Positions 1-6,327 are shown, counted from the stretch's first letter. The stretch: 9,038 bases of DNA from Desulfobacteraceae bacterium (GCA_030615565.1 JAUWZC010000086.1:1-9038); one strand, 5' to 3'. Notes: generated from the sequence alone by a model not told the origin. A program made the numbers and translations.

Positions 1-710
1 GTCATAGCAATAATAAATCCCTGTCCTTCTTCACCCAGTAGATTCTCAGCAGGGACCCTACAGTCTTCAAATATAAGGCTTGTGCAATCTGATGCCCTCT
101 GACCCATTTTATCCTCCTCTGGACCAACGATAAAACCAGGCATACCCTTTTCCAGCACAAAGGTACTTATACCCTTATGTCTTTTGCTTTTATCTGTGTA
201 AGCAGTGACCACAACAACATCTGAATTTTTTCCACTGGTAATCCATGCCTTGGTACCATTCAAGATATAGCTATTTCCATCTTTTTTAGCAGTTGATTTT
301 GCGCCTGCTGGATCTGATCCAGCACCTGGTTCTGTCACCGCAAAGCATCCAAGCTTCTTACCTGCTGCTAAGGGTTTTAGATAGTTTTCTTTAAGAAAAT
401 CAGAACCAAACCTGAATATTGGACCGCAGGAAACACTATTGTGGACAGACATAATTATAGCGGTAGAGGCACATGCATATCCAATTTCCTGAAGGGCCAA
501 ACTATAACTTATAGTATCTACACCTGCTCCGTTATACTCAGGAGGAACGCACATTCCCATCAGTCCAAGTTCGCCCATTTGTTTTAGAATATCTGCTGGA
601 AATTCTTTGGTTTTGTCCCTCTCGGCCGCAGTGGGGAGGATGGCCTCCCGAGCTAAATCATTGACCATAGCCTGGATCATCTTCTGTTCTTCATTTAGTT
701 GATAGGACAT
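1..710 (-). CDS. Short-chain acyl-CoA dehydrogenase, N-terminal 236 residues (cut by window edge)
   Basis: FAD-dependent alpha,beta-dehydrogenation of a short-chain acyl-CoA, passing electrons to electron-transfer flavoprotein in the cytoplasm. The frame is open from ATG 710 to base 1, giving 236 of about 380 residues. It starts MSYQLNEEQK and shows the N-terminal helical domain, a MSVHNSVSCGP stretch (87-97) as in butyryl-CoA dehydrogenase-like enzymes, and the flavin/substrate signature CFAVTEPGAGSD (122-133) in the beta-domain. The C-terminal domain with the catalytic Glu lies outside the window. GAGGA (717-721 on +) sits 6 nt before the ATG inside a 7-bp repeat array. The gene follows the XRE-cupin regulator after 20 nt, so it is probably the same transcript. 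Butyryl-CoA or isobutyryl-CoA is a likely substrate from context only. Family certain, substrate inferred. Confidence 0.93.
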   Translation of the reverse strand, partial: MSYQLNEEQKMIQAMVNDLAREAILPTAAERDKTKEFPADILKQMGELGLMGMCVPPEYNGAGVDTISYSLALQEIGYACASTAIIMSVHNSVSCGPIFRFGSDFLKENYLKPLAAGKKLGCFAVTEPGAGSDPAGAKSTAKKDGNSYILNGTKAWITSGKNSDVVVVTAYTDKSKRHKGISTFVLEKGMPGFIVGPEEDKMGQRASDCTSLIFEDCRVPAENLLGEEGQGFIIAM

Positions 711-730
711 TTTCAATCCTCAATTTTCAA
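710..730. repeat. Three 7-bp repeat units carrying a ribosome binding site
   Basis: On the plus strand the units are TTTTCAA (710-716), TCCTCAA (717-723) and TTTTCAA (724-730). On the minus strand the middle unit reads TTGAGGA and supplies the Shine-Dalgarno sequence of the acyl-CoA dehydrogenase starting at 710. The same TTTTCAA unit recurs at 7204-7231. Seen directly; origin unknown. Confidence 0.6.
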
Positions 731-1279
731 TTATGGTGTATAAAGTACAACCACCATTTCTGCTTTTTCTGAACTTAAATTTCTAAGCTTATGAATGATG
801 GAGGAATTAAAATGTAAGGAATTTTCAGGATCTAACACAGTTTTATTGTCCCCAACCGTAACTTCTAGTTTGCCCTTAAGAACATAAATAAATTCTTCCC
901 CTTCATGCTGGTAGCTTACCGATTTATGATCAGAAACCGGATCTATAAAGACTTTGAAGGCCTTTAGATGTTTATGAACAGCATCTGGTGTTAATGTCTG
1001 ATAGCTGTAAGCTTCTGTCCTTTCTTTAAAGCCCTTTAATTTCTTTTTATCGGCTTCATCTCTCTCTTTCTTTAAGAGAACACCACTGTCTATTTCTAAG
1101 GCCCTTGAAAGCCGTAAAATGGTAGCCACTGGAGGCATAATACCCCCTTTCTCTATACGAGAGATATAATCGATAGAGAAACCGGTCTCATTAGCTAAGT
1201 AATCGAGGCTCAACCCTTTTTTGGCCCTTGTATCTTTCAATCGTTTGCCCATAGGCTTTTCTTTCTTTAGACTTGCCAT
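731..1279 (-). CDS. XRE-family transcriptional regulator with C-terminal cupin domain
   Basis: Cytoplasmic DNA-binding regulator of 182 aa, the usual size of HTH_3-cupin_2 fusions. Residues 11-67 form the helix-turn-helix (GKRLKDTRAKKGLSLDYLAN, recognition region SIDYISRIEKGG). A charged linker covers about 70-90, and residues 105-180 form a cupin barrel with HEGEEFIYVLKG (125-136) and a second motif around H163. H125, E129 and H163 are plausible metal or ligand residues. The start at 1279 is set by GAGGAG (1286-1291 on +) 6 nt upstream. The gene lies between the membrane peptide and an acyl-CoA dehydrogenase, so it probably senses an acyl or other small-molecule intermediate and controls these operons. 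Its ligand and operator cannot be read from sequence. Domain call firm, target inferred. Confidence 0.93.
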   Translation of the reverse strand: MASLKKEKPMGKRLKDTRAKKGLSLDYLANETGFSIDYISRIEKGGIMPPVATILRLSRALEIDSGVLLKKERDEADKKKLKGFKERTEAYSYQTLTPDAVHKHLKAFKVFIDPVSDHKSVSYQHEGEEFIYVLKGKLEVTVGDNKTVLDPENSLHFNSSIIHKLRNLSSEKAEMVVVLYTP

Positions 1280-1285
1280 GATATA

Positions 1286-1291
1286 CTCCTC
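1286..1291 (-). promoter_or_regulatory. Shine-Dalgarno site of the XRE-cupin gene
   Basis: GAGGAG on the minus strand, 6 nt before the ATG at 1279. It supports that start over the internal Met10, which has no comparable site. Confidence 0.75.
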
Positions 1292-1313
1292 TAATCTTTT
1301 AAATATAAAGCTT

Positions 1314-1550
1314 TTACCCTTCCTTCTCCTTTGTTTTCTTTATATGGGTCACTATCTTAAGGACAAAACTAAGCAGGAGGGTAGCGCTAATAAGTATAAT
1401 AAAATTTGAGGCGAAGAATGTCATAATAAATGAGAAGGGGTCATTAATTTGGTATGCCATATAAAGGAGGTCTATCCCAAAAAGTATAAAAAAAATAGCA
1501 ACCAATGCCAAGATGATCTGAGTAGCCCACCATGGAATAGGGTTTTCCAC
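1314..1550 (-). CDS. Small two-helix membrane protein, unknown function
   Basis: I do not recognise this 78-aa protein. It has a short N-terminus with Trp-Trp (MENPIPWWAT), a hydrophobic helix at about 10-32, a polar turn with Asp-Pro (about 33-40), a second helix at about 41-65, and a basic tail ending KKTKEKEG. No signal-peptide cleavage site is evident, so it is probably an inner-membrane hairpin. The start is GTG at 1550. Its first base is the last base of the meaB stop (TAGTG), a one-base overlap that implies translational coupling to meaB. The coding call rests on this overlap and on an uninterrupted, membrane-like composition. It may link the acyl-CoA module to the membrane, but that is speculation. 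Confidence 0.72.
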   Translation of the reverse strand: MENPIPWWATQIILALVAIFFILFGIDLLYMAYQINDPFSFIMTFFASNFIILISATLLLSFVLKIVTHIKKTKEKEG

Positions 1551-2509
1551 TATTTGTTACCTTTTTTTATTTTTTTCAAAACAATATTATCACAGGCAGT
1601 GTAGGGATCGATTTTTCTTTCCATAATTAATTGAAGGGCCTCTTCGAACTCTCTTGAATGTATAATATCAGCCAAAACATCACTGACAATTCTATCCTTT
1701 ATCATCTCGACAAGGTCGTTTCGGGCCTTTTCATACTTAAATATGGATTGCATCTGTTTAGAGGATAGTAAATGCTTGCGATGATTTTCGATTTCACCCA
1801 AGATTTCCTTCACTCCTTTATCAAATACCGCCTGGGCAGTTAGAATTGGTGGCTTCCAGCCATCTTTATACCTTTTTTCATCCATCTCGATCATCAATCT
1901 GATATCATTTATAGTTCTGTCTGCTCCTTCTCTATCAGCCTTGTTTATTACAAAAATATCACCTACTTCCAGGATACCTGCCTTTAGGGCCTGAATATCA
2001 TCACCCATCCCAGGTACAAGGGTTATAATAGTTGTATGTGCGCTTCGAACAATATCTATTTCATCCTGCCCAACACCAACTGTTTCAACGATAATATAGT
2101 CCTTTCCCATGGCATCCAGGACATCTATAGCGCTTCTGGTAGATTGAGTCAGTCCACCAAAGTAACCTCGGGTTGCCATTGAACGTATAAATACACCTTC
2201 ATCCATGCTATGCCGTTGCATCCTGACTCGGTCACCCAGGATAGCACCCCCGCTGAAAGGACTGGTTGGGTCTACTGCAAGAACCCCAACAGTTTTTTTA
2301 GCCTTTCTCAGATGGGCAATCATCTGATCTACTAATGTAGATTTCCCTACGCCTGGCGCTCCAGTTATACCAACAACATATGCCTTGCCAGTATAAGGGT
2401 AAAGATCCTTTAGGACTTCTCTTGCCTCAGGGACAGTATCGTCAATATCCCTGATGAGCCTTGCAACGGCCCTGATATCCCCGGATATGATTTTTTCAGC
2501 TATCACCAT
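1550..2509 (-). CDS. meaB: MeaB/ArgK-family G-protein chaperone of B12-dependent acyl-CoA mutase
   Basis: Cytoplasmic P-loop GTPase that gates adenosylcobalamin loading and protects the mutase from inactivation. It is 319 aa, normal for the family. Visible motifs are Walker A GAPGVGKST (50-58), VDPTSPFSGGAILGDR (79-94), the switch region ETVGVGQDE (142-150) and the guanine-specificity motif NKAD (189-192). The C-terminal helices (about 255-315) match the dimerisation arm of MeaB. The gene follows the B12-binding subunit by 123 nt and overlaps the next gene by one base. No clear Shine-Dalgarno sequence precedes ATG 2509 and the second codon is GTG, so the exact start is less certain. Because the neighbouring mutase looks like isobutyryl-CoA mutase, the partner may be that enzyme rather than methylmalonyl-CoA mutase. 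Confidence 0.95.
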   Translation of the reverse strand: MVIAEKIISGDIRAVARLIRDIDDTVPEAREVLKDLYPYTGKAYVVGITGAPGVGKSTLVDQMIAHLRKAKKTVGVLAVDPTSPFSGGAILGDRVRMQRHSMDEGVFIRSMATRGYFGGLTQSTRSAIDVLDAMGKDYIIVETVGVGQDEIDIVRSAHTTIITLVPGMGDDIQALKAGILEVGDIFVINKADREGADRTINDIRLMIEMDEKRYKDGWKPPILTAQAVFDKGVKEILGEIENHRKHLLSSKQMQSIFKYEKARNDLVEMIKDRIVSDVLADIIHSREFEEALQLIMERKIDPYTACDNIVLKKIKKGNK

Positions 2510-2512
2510 TAC

Positions 2513-2592
2513 AAAGTGTCTAAAGTGCCTGCCCGCTCGCCAAGACCTTGCGAGGCAGACGGGCCTAAAATTTAAAAGTGCCTAAAGTTGAT
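2513..2592. repeat. Nine-bp repeat array interrupted by a 44-bp palindrome
   Basis: The plus-strand units are AAAGTGTCT (2513-2521), AAAGTGCCT (2522-2530), then AAAGTGCCT (2575-2583) and AAAGTTGAT (2584-2592). Between them lies 2531-2574. The two identical units flank it exactly, like a 9-bp target duplication, although they may simply be array units. This fills most of the gap between the B12 subunit and meaB. Confidence 0.6.
2531..2564. repeat. Bulged hairpin (REP-like) between mcmB-type gene and meaB
   Basis: Stem GCCCG+CTCGC (2531-2540) pairs with GCGAG (2550-2554) and CGGGC (2560-2564). Five unpaired bases (2555-2559) form a one-sided bulge. It is GC-rich within an AT-rich spacer and has no T-run after it on either strand, so a simple intrinsic terminator is unlikely. 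A REP-type or other small mobile hairpin, or an mRNA-stability element, is more plausible. Confidence 0.55.
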
Positions 2593-2632
2593 TGTCTCAT
2601 TCCCACTGCCTACTGCTTGCTCACTAGAGTTA

Positions 2633-3040
2633 TCAGCTCCTGGGTTTAACATTTTCCTCAACCCAATTCACAACCTCACCTAAAGGTGTGCCTGGGGTAA
2701 ATATTTCTTTAATTCCAATCTTTTTTAATTTAGGAATGTCTTCTTCTGGAAATATACCTCCACCACAGACCACAATATCATCGGCGCCGTTCTCTTTTAA
2801 AAGCTCCAACACTCTTGGAAAGAGATACATGTGGGCGCCTGCTAAACTGGAGAGCCCTATCATATCCACGTCTTCTTGGATAGCTGCCTGGACTACCTCT
2901 TCAGGTGTTTGATGAAGGCCAGTATATACAACTTCAAAACCGGCATCCCTGTAAGCCCTGGCAATAATTCTGGAACCCCTATCATGGCCATCCAGGCCTG
3001 GTTTTGCTACTAAAATCCTGATCTTCCTTTTTTGATTCAT
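2633..3040 (-). CDS. Cobalamin-binding small subunit of B12-dependent acyl-CoA mutase
   Basis: Stand-alone B12-binding Rossmann domain (135 aa) that carries adenosylcobalamin for the separate large subunit encoded upstream. The motif DGHDRG (17-22) supplies the lower axial ligand His19. SSLAGAH (64-70) and CGGGIFP (92-98) are the other family signatures lining the nucleotide tail. Length matches split mutase small subunits (McmB/IcmB/HcmB type). The start at 3040 has AGGA (3048-3051 on +) 7 nt upstream. It lies 136 nt after the large subunit and before meaB, the standard order for split mutases. The sequence alone does not separate methylmalonyl- from isobutyryl-specific small subunits. I infer it serves the large subunit next door. 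Confidence 0.95.
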   Translation of the reverse strand: MNQKRKIRILVAKPGLDGHDRGSRIIARAYRDAGFEVVYTGLHQTPEEVVQAAIQEDVDMIGLSSLAGAHMYLFPRVLELLKENGADDIVVCGGGIFPEEDIPKLKKIGIKEIFTPGTPLGEVVNWVEENVKPRS

Positions 3041-3059
3041 GCCATATTCCTAGCAAGTG

Positions 3060-3095
3060 TTTGTTGGGTTTATTGAGTTAATTGAGTTTGTTAAG
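3060..3095. repeat. Four 9-bp tandem units in the mutase-subunit spacer
   Basis: On the plus strand: TTTGTTGGG, TTTATTGAG, TTAATTGAG, TTTGTTAAG, back to back. Units diverge by one to three bases. No gene is visible in this spacer. Confidence 0.55.
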
Positions 3096-3110
3096 TTCGC
3101 TACTTATTTT

Positions 3111-3138
3111 CAGTTTCAAGTTTCCAGTTTCAAGTTTC
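3111..3138. repeat. Exact 14-bp tandem duplication built from 7-bp units
   Basis: CAGTTTCAAGTTTC occurs at 3111-3124 and again at 3125-3138 without mismatch. Each copy is two related 7-mers, CAGTTTC and AAGTTTC. It lies between the large and small mutase subunits, 16 bp after the nonamer array. Confidence 0.65.
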
Positions 3139-3176
3139 ACATATCCTTGCCCCTCAAGCATTCCTCTTGGCTCATT

Positions 3177-4856
3177 TTAATAAACACCAGGATCTCTGTA
3201 TATTCCAAAGGCCTCTCGGAAGACATCACATACCTCCTGCTCGGTGGCATATTCTTTAACGGCATCTATAATGAGATACATTAGATTATCATCTCTTTGA
3301 GTGGCCTCACCTAATTTCTCCAATGACTCTTTCACCTTTTTATTATCCCTGGTATCCTTAATCTGATTTGTCCATTTAATCTGATTTTCCTCTAATTCTG
3401 CCTCTATCTGAAGGATCTCTACAGGAAGCTCTTCTTCTGTTACATACTTGTTTACACCAACTACTGTCTTTTCTTTGCTATCTATCTGTTTCTGATACTT
3501 ATATGCCGCATCGGCTATCTCCAGCTGGGGATAATTTTTCTCTATTGCCGCTACCATCCCTCCCATGTCATCAATCTTTCTGATATATTCAAGGGCCTCT
3601 TCCTCCATATCTCTTGTAAGGCGCTCAACATAAAAGGATCCACCCATGGGATCTATGGTATTTGCTACCCCTGACTCTTCAGCTATTATCTGCTGGGTGC
3701 GAAGAGCAATAGTGGCTGCCTCTTCAGTGGGTATTGCAAGAACCTCATCTAAGGAATTGGTATGCAGTGATTGCGTTCCGCCAAGTACAGCAGCCAGTGC
3801 TTCTATAGCTGTTCTAATAACATTATTATACGGCTGCTGTGCAGTGAGAGAACATCCGGCGGTTTGCGTATGAAACCTGAGCCACATTGAGCGTGGATCT
3901 TTTGCCTTAAATTTCTCCTTCATTATCCTTGCCCACATCCTCCTGGCCGCCCTATATTTTGCAATCTCCTCAAAAAAGTCCAGGTGTGAGTTAAAAAAGA
4001 AAGACAGCCTCGGTGCAAAGGAGTCAACATCAAGACCCCTTTCCAGTGCCGCCTCTACATAGGTTATACCGTCGGATAATGTAAAGGCAAGTTCCTGAAC
4101 AGCAGTGGACCCTGCCTCCCTTATGTGATAGCCACTAATGCTAATAGGGTTCCATCTGGGAACCTCTTTTGTAGCGAATTCAACAGTATCTGTTATAAGC
4201 CTCATGGATGGCCTTGGAGGACACATGAATGTCTTTTGCGCAATGAATTCCTTGAGCATATCATTTTGTATGGTTCCACCTATAACCCCCCTGCTTATCC
4301 CTCTTTTCTCTGCCATTGCTATATACATTGCCCACACAACAGGGGCTGGTGGATTTATGGTCATGGAGGTGGTGATCTTATCAATAGGAAGGCCATCAAA
4401 GAGTATCTCCATATCCTTTAATGAATCGATGGCAACACCACATTTGCCGCATTCTCCTCTCGATCTCGGGGAATCAGTATCATACCCCATAAGGGTGGGC
4501 ATATCAAAGGCTGTTGAGAGACCTGTCTGACCTTCATTTACAAGCAAGTGAAATCTCTTATTGGTATCCCTGGCCGATCCTAAACCGGCAAACATCCTCA
4601 TAGTCCATAGTCTTCCTCTGTACATAGTGGGTTGAATACCTCTGGTAAATGGATATTGATTAGGAAATCCAATATCATTCGAATAATCCAGATCTTTGAT
4701 GTCCAATGGGGTATAAAGGTTTTGGACAGGATGGTCTGAAACAGTAGAAAATCTCTTTAATCTCTCAGGGGCCTTTTCGACAGACTCTTGAAAAAGCTGT
4801 TGCCATTTTTTATTATCTACCCCTATTTTTTCTATGCTTTCTTTTTTAAACATCAT
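3177..4856 (-). CDS. B12-dependent acyl-CoA mutase large subunit (methylmalonyl-CoA mutase family; isobutyryl-CoA mutase-like)
   Basis: Catalytic TIM-barrel subunit (559 aa) of a split adenosylcobalamin mutase; the B12 domain is encoded separately at 3040-2633. Numbering coincides with the Propionibacterium enzyme: M78, R82, T85 (TMYRGRLWT), Q197 (GTIQND), Y243-H244 (SGYHIREAG), R283 and S285 (PRLS) are all present. The two carboxylate-recognising residues differ: position 89 is Phe (RMFAG) instead of Tyr, and 207 is Gln (KEFIAQKTF) instead of Arg. Phe/Gln is the known isobutyryl-CoA mutase pair. Ala116 argues against 2-hydroxyisobutyryl-CoA mutase, which has Asp there. The likely reaction is therefore isobutyryl-CoA to n-butyryl-CoA. 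Two ATGs in tandem begin the gene (4856, 4853), with only GAGAG-type purines upstream. Family certain; specificity inferred from residues aligned by memory. Confidence 0.95.
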   Translation of the reverse strand: MMFKKESIEKIGVDNKKWQQLFQESVEKAPERLKRFSTVSDHPVQNLYTPLDIKDLDYSNDIGFPNQYPFTRGIQPTMYRGRLWTMRMFAGLGSARDTNKRFHLLVNEGQTGLSTAFDMPTLMGYDTDSPRSRGECGKCGVAIDSLKDMEILFDGLPIDKITTSMTINPPAPVVWAMYIAMAEKRGISRGVIGGTIQNDMLKEFIAQKTFMCPPRPSMRLITDTVEFATKEVPRWNPISISGYHIREAGSTAVQELAFTLSDGITYVEAALERGLDVDSFAPRLSFFFNSHLDFFEEIAKYRAARRMWARIMKEKFKAKDPRSMWLRFHTQTAGCSLTAQQPYNNVIRTAIEALAAVLGGTQSLHTNSLDEVLAIPTEEAATIALRTQQIIAEESGVANTIDPMGGSFYVERLTRDMEEEALEYIRKIDDMGGMVAAIEKNYPQLEIADAAYKYQKQIDSKEKTVVGVNKYVTEEELPVEILQIEAELEENQIKWTNQIKDTRDNKKVKESLEKLGEATQRDDNLMYLIIDAVKEYATEQEVCDVFREAFGIYRDPGVY

Positions 4857-4864
4857 AGCTCTCT

Positions 4865-4877
4865 ATTACAATTTTCC
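4865..4877. repeat. 13-bp direct repeat, left copy
   Basis: ATTACAATTTTCC here is identical to 5175-5187. This copy lies just upstream of the mutase start, and the other spans the stop of the acyl-CoA dehydrogenase. Together they bracket the palindromic block 4878-5174, as a target-site duplication or recombination scar would. Confidence 0.6.
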
Positions 4878-4900
4878 GTATTTGTTCAAAAATTTAGAGA

Positions 4901-5082
4901 AGGACATGGATGTCTTTTTTTGTTATGCCCTTCTAACATGGTGCCTTGCCATGTCGTTTCAAAATGGTTTATAGCTACTTGGCCTTAGAATCATATGATC
5001 CGTCTATATAAACCATTTTGAAACGACAACTAAGCTTAAGCTTTATTTAAGGGCATAATCAAAAAAAAGACACCCATGTCCT
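4901..5082. mobile_element. MITE-like 182-bp inverted-repeat element
   Basis: This is the main content of the 319-bp gene-free gap 4857-5175. The outer arms (4901-4932 and 5049-5082) are near-identical inverted copies reading AGGACATGG.TGTC, a run of 7-8 T, then TTATGCCCTT. The inner arms (4953-4973 and 5007-5027) are a perfect 21-bp inverted repeat. Between outer and inner arms each side has its own small palindrome: ACATGG/CCATGT on the left, TAAGCTTA on the right. The 33-nt centre contains the palindrome ATCATATGAT (4990-4999). It has no coding capacity. The shape fits a non-autonomous miniature transposon or a large RNA cruciform. GACA-TGGA-TGTC followed by T7 at the left end, and its near-copy with T8 on the other strand, could also act as terminators in both directions. 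Confidence 0.6.
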
Positions 5083-5108
5083 AAAGGACCAGTAACTTTA
5101 AATCTTCA

Positions 5109-5156
5109 CCCTGTTAAATCCCTGTATGGGGCCGCCAGAGGCGGCGTTTAACAGGG
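5109..5156. repeat. Compound palindrome (three-way-junction hairpin)
   Basis: Outer stem CCCTGTTAAA (5109-5118) pairs perfectly with TTTAACAGGG (5147-5156). Inside are two hairpins: CCC-TGTAT-GGG (5120-5130) and GCCGCC-AGA-GGCGGC (5131-5145). It lies 20 nt downstream of the acyl-CoA dehydrogenase stop. No T-run follows on the minus strand, so rho-independent termination is doubtful. A dispersed intergenic repeat or an mRNA 3'-end stabiliser is more likely. Confidence 0.55.
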
Positions 5157-5174
5157 CAAGCAATATTTTTAGCA

Positions 5175-5187
5175 ATTACAATTTTCC
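5175..5187. repeat. 13-bp direct repeat, right copy
   Basis: ATTACAATTTTCC, identical to 4865-4877. On the minus strand it covers the last two sense codons (Lys, Leu) and the TAA stop of the acyl-CoA dehydrogenase. Collapsing the two copies would place the mutase ATG 9 nt after that stop. Confidence 0.6.
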
Positions 5188-6327
5188 TAATAATGCACTG
5201 GCTATCGTATTTTTTTGTATCTCTTTTGTCCCCTCATAAATTTCTGTTATCTTCGCATCTCTATAGAAACGTTCTACCTCATACTCAAGCATATAGCCAT
5301 ATCCTCCTAATAGTTGAATAGCCTCATCGGCTACTTCAACTGCTACCCGAGCTGCATACATCTTTGCAATGGAGGTTAATTTGGGATCTATTCTGCCCTG
5401 ATCGAAATTCCAGGCTGATTTATAGGCTATAAGACTTGATAACTCTATTTTGGCTGCCATATCTGCAAGTTTATGCTGTGTTACCTGAAATTGAGCTAGT
5501 TTTTTTCCGAACTGGGTACGCTCTTTGCAATATGCAAGTGCACGATCAAAGGCTCCCTGGGCAATCCCAAGAGCCTGTGCTGCTGTCTCTATCCTGCTTT
5601 CGTCAAAAAATTCAAGGACATGATAGAATCCCTTGTTTTCTTGACCTACAAGATTTGAAACAGGAACTCTCACATCATTGAATGAAAGCTCCGCGGTTGA
5701 TGTCATCTTTATTCCCATTTTTTCACCAACATCTGCAGTACTATATCCGGGTGTTCCTTTCTCAACAATGATGACTGATTGGCCACGATAGGTAGGCTTT
5801 GCGTCAGGATCTGTTTGGCAGAGAACCATAACAAAATTCCCTATGGTCCCATTAGTAATAAATGTCTTTACCCCATTTATTATGTATTCATCCCCTTTTT
5901 TTACTGCAGTTGTATCCATAAAGGTAATATCGCTTCCGTGGTCTGGCTCGGTAAATCCCCCGCTGCAAAGTGCCTCCCCTTTGGTTATAGGAATAAGGTA
6001 TTTCTCCTTCTGTTGGTCGTTTCCAAATCTCAGGATGATCTCTGATGAGAAGTCAGCCAGGCTAAGGGCGATACCGATTCCTGAATCTTGTCGACAGAAT
6101 TCTTCCACAACAAGGGTATTCTCAAAGATACCATACTCCTGCCCCCCATATTTTTCTGGATAATGAATACCCATGAAACCAAGCTCACAGGCCTTTTTCC
6201 AGATCTCTGAAGGAAATGTGTGGTTCCTTTCATGTTCAAGGGCTATTTCTTTGTCAAATTCTCCTTTAGCAAACTCTCTTGCTGCCTTCTGGATTGCTTC
6301 TTGTTCCTTATTTAATTTAAATTCCAT
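5176..6327 (-). CDS. Acyl-CoA dehydrogenase (FAD, full length)
   Basis: Flavin-dependent acyl-CoA dehydrogenase of 383 aa, the normal length, acting in the cytoplasm with electron-transfer flavoprotein. It has the N-terminal helical domain (about 1-118), the beta-domain with signature GGFTEPDHGSD (123-133) and FITNG (156-160), and the C-terminal helical domain with ERTQFGKKL (269-277), QLLGGYGY (338-345) and IYEGTKEIQ (363-371). Glu365 is the likely catalytic base. TEPDHGSD is unusual beside the common TEP.AGSD. It slightly recalls glutaryl-CoA dehydrogenases, but I would not assign that substrate. GGGGG (6332-6336 on +) 4 nt before ATG 6327 is the only ribosome site seen. It follows the crotonase stop by 13 nt, so the two are co-transcribed. 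Substrate probably C4 acyl-CoA, from context. Confidence 0.95.
   Translation of the reverse strand: MEFKLNKEQEAIQKAAREFAKGEFDKEIALEHERNHTFPSEIWKKACELGFMGIHYPEKYGGQEYGIFENTLVVEEFCRQDSGIGIALSLADFSSEIILRFGNDQQKEKYLIPITKGEALCSGGFTEPDHGSDITFMDTTAVKKGDEYIINGVKTFITNGTIGNFVMVLCQTDPDAKPTYRGQSVIIVEKGTPGYSTADVGEKMGIKMTSTAELSFNDVRVPVSNLVGQENKGFYHVLEFFDESRIETAAQALGIAQGAFDRALAYCKERTQFGKKLAQFQVTQHKLADMAAKIELSSLIAYKSAWNFDQGRIDPKLTSIAKMYAARVAVEVADEAIQLLGGYGYMLEYEVERFYRDAKITEIYEGTKEIQKNTIASALLGKL

Noticed and set aside
3060..3138. CRISPR array
   Set aside because: Units are 7-9 bp, contiguous and degenerate, with no spacers.
4125..4530. Two overlapping plus-strand open frames of about 100-130 codons
   Set aside because: They lie entirely opposite the mutase large subunit, have no ribosome site or family motifs, and arise from codon bias on the other strand.
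3177..4856. 2-hydroxyisobutyryl-CoA mutase
   Set aside because: That enzyme has Ile and Asp at the positions aligned with 89 and 116; here they are Phe and Ala.
4788..4988. Plus-strand open frame of 66 codons running into the palindromic element
   Set aside because: It starts opposite the mutase N-terminus and ends in repeat sequence; no ribosome site or protein-like conservation is apparent.
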